Assembly: GCA_040380755.1 (NCBI GenBank)
Contig: JBEIIL010000118.1
Coordinates: forward strand, 1 to 11,732
Source: Alsobacter sp040380755
GTDB taxonomy: Bacteria > Pseudomonadota > Alphaproteobacteria > Rhizobiales > Beijerinckiaceae
Direction: 5' to 3'
Length of the DNA: 11,732 nucleotides
The first letter of the stretch is position 1; each line of letters begins with the position of its first letter. Below the pieces are notes generated by a model, which was not told where the DNA came from, ran no database searches, and worked only from the letters and a program-made list of their open reading frames with translations. Positions 7,740 through 11,732 of this stretch are shown piece after piece. The translations under genes and the position numbers were made by a program.

Positions 7740-8933
7740 ATGCCGCTCCTGTCCGTCAACGGCACGACCCTGTTCTGCGACGTCACCGGACCTGCGGATG
7801 CGCCGCCAGTGGTGTTCTCCAACTCGCTCGGCACGACACTCGAAATGTGGGACGCCCAGGTGCGGGCGCTGGCGGGCCGCTACCGCTTTGTCCGCTATGA
7901 CACACGCGGCCACGGGCGCTCCCCGCTGTCCGACGGGCCGGTCGATATCGACCTCCTGGCCGATGATGTCGCAGGACTGATGGACGCGCTGGCCATCCCC
8001 CGCGCGGTGGTGGTGGGCCTGTCGCTCGGCGGGATGACCGCCCAGGCGCTGGCGATGCGCCATGCCGACCGGGTGGCGGGCCTGGTGCTGATGGCGACCG
8101 CCCCGCACCTGCCGCCCGCCGAGTCATGGGAGACCCGGGCGCAGACGGTGCTGGCGCAGGGCATGGGGGCCATCGTCGAGGCCGTGATGGCGCGCTGGTT
8201 CACGCCCGCCATGGCGCAGACGGATCCGGCCCGGCTGGCGTTCCTGCGGGCCCGCTTCCTGGCGATCGATCCGGCGGGCTATGCCGCCTGCTGCCGCGCC
8301 ATCGGCGCGCTCGATCTGCGGCCAGGGCTCGGGGCCATCCGCGCGCCGACGCTCGTCGTGGCCGGAGCCGCGGACGCGGTGACTTCGCCTGCCGTCGGCG
8401 AGGCGCTGGCCAAGGCCATTCCGGGCGCAGGGTGCGAAGTTGTCGACGACGCGGCGCACATCCCGGCCGCCGAGCAGCCCGAAGCGGTGAACGCCATTCT
8501 GGGCGCGTTCCTGGACCGTCACTGGCCGGCTGGCGCTGCCGTCGACCCGCTCGCCCGCGGCCTGTCGAACCGCAAGGCGGTGCTGGGTGTCGAGCATGTG
8601 CAACGGTCCCTCGAGCAGGGCGGGCCGTTCGTGCGCCCGTGGCAGGAGTTCATCTCGCGCACCGCCTGGGGCGAGATCTGGGGCGACGCGACGCTGCCGT
8701 TCAAGGCACGGTCGATCATCGTGCTGTCGATGATGGTCGCGCTCCACCGCGAGGAGGAGTTCAAACTGCACCTGCGCCCGGCGCTGAAGAACGGCCTGAC
8801 GCTGGAGGAGCTGCGCGCGCTGCTGCTGCAGACGGCGATCTATGGCGGCGTTCCGGCCGCCAATGCGGCGTTTCGCTGGGTGAAGGATGTGCTCGGCGCC
8901 GAGGCCGACACCATCGGCGCGCCGCCGGCCTGA
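7740..8933 (+). CDS. pcaDC: Bifunctional 3-oxoadipate enol-lactonase / 4-carboxymuconolactone decarboxylase
   Basis: This 397-residue protein joins two consecutive enzymes, an arrangement also called PcaL. Residues 1 to about 262 are an alpha/beta-hydrolase (PcaD): nucleophile S95 in GLSLGG (93-98), probable acid D212 and H240 in DDAAHIPAAEQP complete the triad. It hydrolyses the enol-lactone to 3-oxoadipate. A short linker (about 263-275) leads to the PcaC domain: RKAVLGVEHVQRS, FISRTAWGEIWG, then ALHREEEFKLHLRPALKNG (334-352), with E339 and H344 in the place of conserved residues, and LLQTAIYGGVPAANAAF. This half decarboxylates 4-carboxymuconolactone. The frame is open far upstream within pcaB, but GGAG 9 nt before the ATG at 7740 and the family start MPLLSVNGTTLF fix the start. 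It is last in the operon; no terminator with a T-run is visible after it. Confidence 0.94.
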   Translation: MPLLSVNGTTLFCDVTGPADAPPVVFSNSLGTTLEMWDAQVRALAGRYRFVRYDTRGHGRSPLSDGPVDIDLLADDVAGLMDALAIPRAVVVGLSLGGMTAQALAMRHADRVAGLVLMATAPHLPPAESWETRAQTVLAQGMGAIVEAVMARWFTPAMAQTDPARLAFLRARFLAIDPAGYAACCRAIGALDLRPGLGAIRAPTLVVAGAADAVTSPAVGEALAKAIPGAGCEVVDDAAHIPAAEQPEAVNAILGAFLDRHWPAGAAVDPLARGLSNRKAVLGVEHVQRSLEQGGPFVRPWQEFISRTAWGEIWGDATLPFKARSIIVLSMMVALHREEEFKLHLRPALKNGLTLEELRALLLQTAIYGGVPAANAAFRWVKDVLGAEADTIGAPPA

Positions 8934-8944
8934 CCGGACCTGCG
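8934..8944. other. Convergent junction of pca operon and kinase operon
   Basis: Only 11 bp separate the two convergent stop codons. CTGAC (8930-8934) and GTCAG (8944-8948) form a 5-bp inverted repeat that includes both stops. It is too short, and lacks a T-run, to count as a canonical bidirectional terminator. Transcripts from the two operons may therefore overlap at their 3' ends. Confidence 0.4.
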
Positions 8945-10381
8945 TCAGTCGGGCTCGGGCTGAGCGGAGCCGCCGGCAACGCGCACGACGGTGACGGTGC
9001 AGGGCGCCTCGGCCACCACCTGGGCCGAGACGCTGCCGAGGTAGCGCCGCAGCGCCGAGGATGCGCGGGCGCCGATGACGACATGGTCGATGTGGTTGTG
9101 GCGGACATAGCCGACCAGCGCGGCAGCCGGGTCGACCGCCTCGATGACATGGAAGCTGACCCGGGCGGTGTCGCCGGCGGCGATGGGCCCGGCCCAGGCC
9201 CGCAGCTCGACGAGCCGCTGCAGATAGGCCGAGCTGTCATCGGCCAACACATCGGTCTCGAGCGACAGCAAGGCGGTGCGCAGCACGGTGACGCAGGCCA
9301 GCCGCGCGCCCGGCTCGGCTGCCAGAACGCGCCCGGCATGGATCCTGATGGCATCGGACAGGGCATCCTGTCCGCCGGCGAGGTCGACGGCGGCCAGCAC
9401 GATCGGCGCCTCGGCAAGGGTCCTGGCGATCCGCGGGGCGGTGCCGGTGCGCTGGCCGCTGCCGGCCGACAGCCAGCGCCGGGCCACCGTCCAGGTGCTG
9501 TCCCGCTTCAGCTTTGTCGCGCGGGGCCCCAGCGGCACCTGGTCGGGATGGCTGAGGGCGAAGGCGAGCTGGGCCGCGCTGGACGGCCGGTTGGCCGGAT
9601 CAACCTCCAGGCACTGCAGCATCAGCTCCTGCAGCATGGGCGGGCAGTCCGGCTGCAAGGCCCGCGGCGGAACCGGATCGCGCCACAGCCGTGTCATCAT
9701 CCCGGCCTTGCGCTGGGGAAACCCGAACGGCAGCACGCCCGTGAGCAGCTCGTAGAGAATCACGCCCAGCGCAAACAGATCGCTGCGCGGCTCGCTGCGG
9801 TCGCCGCGCACCTGTTCGGGGGCGATGTAGGCGCCGGTGCCCATCGGCACGTCGGATTCCTCGCCCAGAAGGTCCGGGAGCTCATCGTGGCGCGACAGGC
9901 CAAAGTCGAGGAACACGACCGTGCCGTCCGGGCGCAGCATGATGTTGGCAGGCTTCAGATCGAGATGCAGGACGTGCTGGCGGTGCAGATCCTGCAGGGC
10001 GCGGGCGATGCGCGTGCCGAGATCCACGACCATCTCGGCCGGCAGCGGTGCCCGGCCGACCACAGCCGCCAGGCTTTCGCCGGTCACCTCCTCCATGACG
10101 AGATGCGGCAGGGTGGCAAAATCGCCCGATGCCACATGGCGGGGGACATGCGGACCGCTGAGCCGTGGCAGGATCATCTGCTCGAGCTCGAAGCCGACAA
10201 TCGCCGACACGTCGTCGCCCTCGGCCAGAGACGGGATCTTCATCAGCAATGGCGGATCGCCTGGCCTCGCGCCATCCCGCCGGGTGACGCGCCAGAGGCT
10301 GCTCATGGTCGCCCTGTGCAGGCAGGCGCCCAGCACGAAACCGTCGATGACATCGCCCTCGGCGGGCCTGAGCCTGGGCAT
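8945..10381 (-). CDS. Serine/threonine protein kinase fused to a universal stress protein domain
   Basis: This 478-residue, apparently cytosolic protein has a eukaryotic-like kinase domain (about 10-275) and a C-terminal UspA-type domain (about 325-468); I see no membrane segment. Kinase landmarks are K48 in LLMKIP, HLDLKPAN (139-146) with D141, K143 and N146, DFG (159-161), APE (187-189) and D201 in SDLFALGVILYELLTG. The nucleotide loop is odd: GACLHRATMSSLW lacks the second and third glycines of GxGxxG. HLD in place of HRD makes it a non-RD kinase. The USP domain opens with APIVLAAVD (325-333) and ends with IGARASSALRRYLGS (436-450), a G-x2-G-x9-G(S/T) motif with the second glycine replaced by alanine and one residue fewer. 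The start at 10381 (MPRLRPAEGD) follows GAGGGG; an in-frame start 105 nt upstream would overlap the preceding gene. It lies 22 nt downstream of the phosphoesterase gene. Substrates are unknown. Confidence 0.87.
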   Translation of the reverse strand: MPRLRPAEGDVIDGFVLGACLHRATMSSLWRVTRRDGARPGDPPLLMKIPSLAEGDDVSAIVGFELEQMILPRLSGPHVPRHVASGDFATLPHLVMEEVTGESLAAVVGRAPLPAEMVVDLGTRIARALQDLHRQHVLHLDLKPANIMLRPDGTVVFLDFGLSRHDELPDLLGEESDVPMGTGAYIAPEQVRGDRSEPRSDLFALGVILYELLTGVLPFGFPQRKAGMMTRLWRDPVPPRALQPDCPPMLQELMLQCLEVDPANRPSSAAQLAFALSHPDQVPLGPRATKLKRDSTWTVARRWLSAGSGQRTGTAPRIARTLAEAPIVLAAVDLAGGQDALSDAIRIHAGRVLAAEPGARLACVTVLRTALLSLETDVLADDSSAYLQRLVELRAWAGPIAAGDTARVSFHVIEAVDPAAALVGYVRHNHIDHVVIGARASSALRRYLGSVSAQVVAEAPCTVTVVRVAGGSAQPEPD

Positions 10382-10403
10382 GCGGGGTCCCCTCGCTGTC
10401 GTG

Positions 10404-11153
10404 TCAGCGTCCGCGCAGGAGCCTGTCGGCCAAGGTGGCCGGAAGGCCGGCTGCGCGGATCTTGCGCGCCGCGTCCTGTGCCGCATAGGGGACGCGGTGA
10501 ATCGTCAGGCTTGGAGATGACCCGGGGGAGACGTCAAGCACGGCATAGCAGGCTGCCGGCACACCGTCACGCGGCTGGCCGACGGAGCCGATGACGCCCA
10601 GCCAGCGGTGGCTGGCCACCAATGGCACGCTCTTGTCGGGCACGGGTTCGAAACGGCCGGCCGGACGCAGCGGTGACATGTGGAACAGTGCCGGCACGTG
10701 GGTGTGGCCGCAGAGCGTGATGCGCTGGGCGACCGCCCGCATGCTGCGCTCGGCCTCCACCGGTGTCCGCACATAACCCCAGTCGGACGGCGCCCAGCCA
10801 TTGGCATGCACGAACAGAACGGTCTCCTCGACACGGGTCAACGGCAGCCCGGCCAGGAAGGCGCGGCGCTGGGCATCGAGCTGCGTCCGGGTCCATGCGA
10901 CGGCCTGGGCGGCGTCGGAGCTCATGCGGTCGCCATCGCCGGCGACGGCCGCGTCGTGGTTGCCGCGCACCGCAATGGCGCCTGCGGCAACGAGGGTCTG
11001 CACGGTGTCGACGGCCCAGGCGGGGTCGGCGCCATAGCCAACGATATCGCCCAGCACCGCGACCCTGTCGTGGCCACGCCGGGCCGCGTCGGCCATGCAG
11101 GCCGCAAAGGCCTCGCGGTTGGCGTGGATGTCGGCAAACAGCGCGACGCGCAC
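10404..11153 (-). CDS. Metallophosphoesterase (calcineurin-like superfamily, YfcE/diadenosine-polyphosphatase type)
   Basis: This 249-residue protein has the full two-metal hydrolase motif set in order: D8 and H10 in ALFADIHAN (4-12), GDIVGYGADP (35-44) with D36, RGNHD (63-67), H116 in LFVHANG and H150/H152 in CGHTH (148-152). Length and layout fit small bacterial phosphoesterases; natural substrates of this group range from phosphodiesters and dinucleotides to phosphoproteins. I chose a GTG start at 11153 because AGGAGA lies 6-7 nt upstream and the first metal motif starts at residue 4. An upstream in-frame ATG at 11270 would add 39 non-conserved residues. It is first in a two-gene unit with the kinase-USP gene, which suggests a kinase/phosphatase-like pair, but that is inference. 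A promoter is not clearly seen. Confidence 0.85.
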   Translation of the reverse strand: MRVALFADIHANREAFAACMADAARRGHDRVAVLGDIVGYGADPAWAVDTVQTLVAAGAIAVRGNHDAAVAGDGDRMSSDAAQAVAWTRTQLDAQRRAFLAGLPLTRVEETVLFVHANGWAPSDWGYVRTPVEAERSMRAVAQRITLCGHTHVPALFHMSPLRPAGRFEPVPDKSVPLVASHRWLGVIGSVGQPRDGVPAACYAVLDVSPGSSPSLTIHRVPYAAQDAARKIRAAGLPATLADRLLRGR

Positions 11154-11433
11154 CCGATGTCTCCTGCGGTCGACGGTGTTCCGCCTGCGGCAGACCAAAC
11201 GACCACCTTCATGGGACGCCAAAAGACCCAACAAGGCTAGGCCTGCGTTCGTCCGACGGCCGGAGCGCACCGTCTTATGCCCGTTGCACGAAGCAGCGAG
11301 CCCTTGGCGATGGCCGGGGTCGAGAAATTCCGACCGGCCGCTGCGACGCGAAAAACCCTTTCTGCACAGGGCTTTCCGCCCCGTGCGAGGGTGTGGATAA
11401 TCGACGTGGCCGGATTTTTACCCAGATCGGCGC
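11154..11433. other. Intergenic region upstream of the rRNA promoter and phosphoesterase gene
   Basis: These 280 bp separate the leftward phosphoesterase gene from the rightward rRNA promoter. I see no gene. A perfect DnaA-box 9-mer lies at 11392-11400, and a short T-run (GGATTTTTACC, about 11412-11422) about 12 bp before the rRNA -35 could act as a weak UP element. A clear promoter for the phosphoesterase could not be picked out. Confidence 0.5.
11392..11400 (-). promoter_or_regulatory. Perfect DnaA-box 9-mer
   Basis: TGTGGATAA is the exact reverse complement of the E. coli consensus DnaA box TTATCCACA. It lies 33 bp before the -35 element of the rRNA promoter. I found no second consensus box nearby, so this is not evidence for an origin. 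It could be a DnaA-responsive control site or a chance match. Confidence 0.4.
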
Positions 11434-11462
11434 TTGACGCCAGCGGCCGCAATCGGCATATA
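11434..11462 (+). promoter_or_regulatory. rRNA operon promoter
   Basis: TTGACG (11434-11439) and CATATA (11457-11462) are separated by exactly 17 bp, a good sigma-70/RpoD-type promoter. It reads rightwards into a leader containing boxA, so it is most likely the rrn promoter. Initiation is expected around 11468-11470, after a short mixed GC segment (GCCACTCG). Confidence 0.7.
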
Positions 11463-11531
11463 GCCACTCGTCGGCGGGACACACGGTCCCCCGGCGACAG
11501 TCTTCCACCGGCTCTGTTGGATGGAACGACC

Positions 11532-11548
11532 GGGTCACACAGTGACCC
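11532..11548 (+). repeat. Leader hairpin 1
   Basis: GGGTCAC (11532-11538), loop ACA and GTGACCC (11542-11548) form a perfect 7-bp stem in the rRNA leader. No T-run follows, so it is not an intrinsic terminator. Confidence 0.6.
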
Positions 11549-11580
11549 CCGAGAACCCTTGCAGGTGTTTCTCCGGAAAA

Positions 11581-11618
11581 ACCGATCGGGCCTCATGGGC
11601 AACCATGGCACGATCGGT
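11581..11618 (+). repeat. Leader hairpin 2 with GNRA tetraloop
   Basis: An outer stem pairs ACCGATCG (11581-11588) with CGATCGGT (11611-11618). Inside it, CATGG-GCAA-CCATG makes a 5-bp stem closed by a GCAA tetraloop of the stable GNRA class. A small unpaired region separates the two stems. This nested structure suggests a selected RNA fold in the rRNA leader. Confidence 0.6.
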
Positions 11619-11625
11619 CGATCAC

Positions 11626-11647
11626 TGTCTTCGCTCATGCGAAGACA
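11626..11647 (+). promoter_or_regulatory. boxB-like hairpin of the rRNA antitermination site
   Basis: TGTCTTCGC (11626-11634), loop TCAT and GCGAAGACA (11639-11647) form a perfect 9-bp stem, seven nt before the boxA element. The order hairpin-then-boxA matches the boxB-boxA arrangement of E. coli rRNA leaders. No T-run follows. Confidence 0.65.
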
Positions 11648-11654
11648 AGGGTCG

Positions 11655-11666
11655 CGCTCTTTGACA
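11655..11666 (+). promoter_or_regulatory. boxA antitermination element
   Basis: CGCTCTTTGACA matches the E. coli rRNA boxA consensus TGCTCTTTAACA at 10 of 12 positions. In RNA form boxA binds the NusB-NusE (S10) pair and lets polymerase read through the rRNA genes without Rho termination. Its position in a leader shortly before 16S fits this role. Confidence 0.8.
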
Positions 11667-11732
11667 TTGTTGATGAGAGGAAGAGAAACGCGGACGGCTG
11701 TGTCCTTGCGTCGGGGGATTGTCTGGACTGGG

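Larger units (their letters stand above)
11470..11732 (+). ncRNA. Leader of a ribosomal RNA operon (16S gene beyond the right edge)
   Basis: About 260 nt of untranslated transcript follow the promoter. The 3' part, from the boxA element (GCTCTTTGACA, then TTGTT) to AAGAGAAACGCGGACGGC, matches the conserved rRNA leader pattern of Hyphomicrobiales as I remember it. At least three hairpins precede boxA. Such leaders load antitermination factors (NusB/S10) and form one arm of the RNase III processing stem around 16S. The 16S opening (AGAGTTTGATC type) is not reached, so the gene itself is not in the window. I see no credible protein-coding gene here. Confidence 0.8.

Noticed and set aside
8126..10594. 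An 822-residue open frame across the pcaDC and kinase genes
   Set aside because: Its composition (Arg, Gly, Ala and Asp rich, no motifs) is that of an off-frame reading of two real genes with clear catalytic motifs.
11348..11376. Intrinsic terminator on the minus strand (CCCT...AGGG followed by TTTTT)
   Set aside because: The stem is only 4-5 bp with an 8-nt loop, and no leftward gene lies to its right for it to terminate.
11237..11638. Long open frames on both strands across the rRNA leader region
   Set aside because: The frames have no family resemblance, no ribosome binding site, and overlap a promoter, boxA and hairpins; GC-rich DNA gives such open frames by chance.
11661..11689. TTGACA in the leader as a second rRNA promoter
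   Set aside because: A perfect -35 hexamer is visible, but nothing like a -10 lies 16-18 bp downstream. The hexamer is part of boxA, which explains it fully.

Overview
The window is GC-rich throughout (roughly two thirds G+C by eye) and is almost entirely coding from 146 to 11153. Gene content, codon bias towards G/C-ending codons, and an rRNA operon leader of the type seen in Hyphomicrobiales (CTCTTTGACATTGTT followed by AAGAGAAACGCGGACGGC) point to an alphaproteobacterium, most likely of the order Hyphomicrobiales. The genus cannot be fixed from the sequence alone.

Layout. (1) 1-145 holds no gene I can support. (2) 146-1093 (-) encodes a secreted NitT/TauT-type substrate-binding protein, and 1215-1997 (-) an IclR-family regulator of the PcaR/PcaU/PobR group. 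(3) 1998-2111 is a divergent control region with two repeats of GTTCGCAAT; the second is a perfect palindrome sitting between the -35 and -10 of the regulator's own promoter. (4) 2112-8933 (+) is one long run of seven genes encoding the whole protocatechuate branch of the beta-ketoadipate pathway: pcaI and pcaJ (of the glutaconate CoA-transferase-like type), pcaF, pcaH, pcaG, pcaB, and a pcaD-pcaC fusion. (5) 8945-11153 (-) is a two-gene unit, converging on the pca operon with only 11 bp between stop codons: a metallophosphoesterase followed by a Ser/Thr protein kinase fused to a universal stress protein domain. (6) 11154-11732 is non-coding and carries an rRNA operon promoter and leader with several hairpins and a boxA; the 16S gene must begin just beyond the right edge.

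How the genes work together. PcaHG opens the protocatechuate ring to 3-carboxy-cis,cis-muconate. PcaB cyclises it to 4-carboxymuconolactone. The PcaC half of the fusion decarboxylates that to the enol-lactone and the PcaD half hydrolyses it to 3-oxoadipate. PcaIJ then moves CoA from succinyl-CoA to 3-oxoadipate, and PcaF cleaves 3-oxoadipyl-CoA to succinyl-CoA and acetyl-CoA. No step is missing between protocatechuate and central metabolism. The IclR protein is the obvious regulator. The binding protein may feed an aromatic or related anion into the pathway, but its substrate is not shown by the sequence.

Most of the window is a well-known pathway. The parts that look least described are the kinase-USP protein with its unusual glycine loop and paired phosphoesterase, the regulator/operator arrangement, the two intercistronic hairpins inside the pca operon, and the structured rRNA leader with a perfect DnaA-box 9-mer upstream of its promoter.
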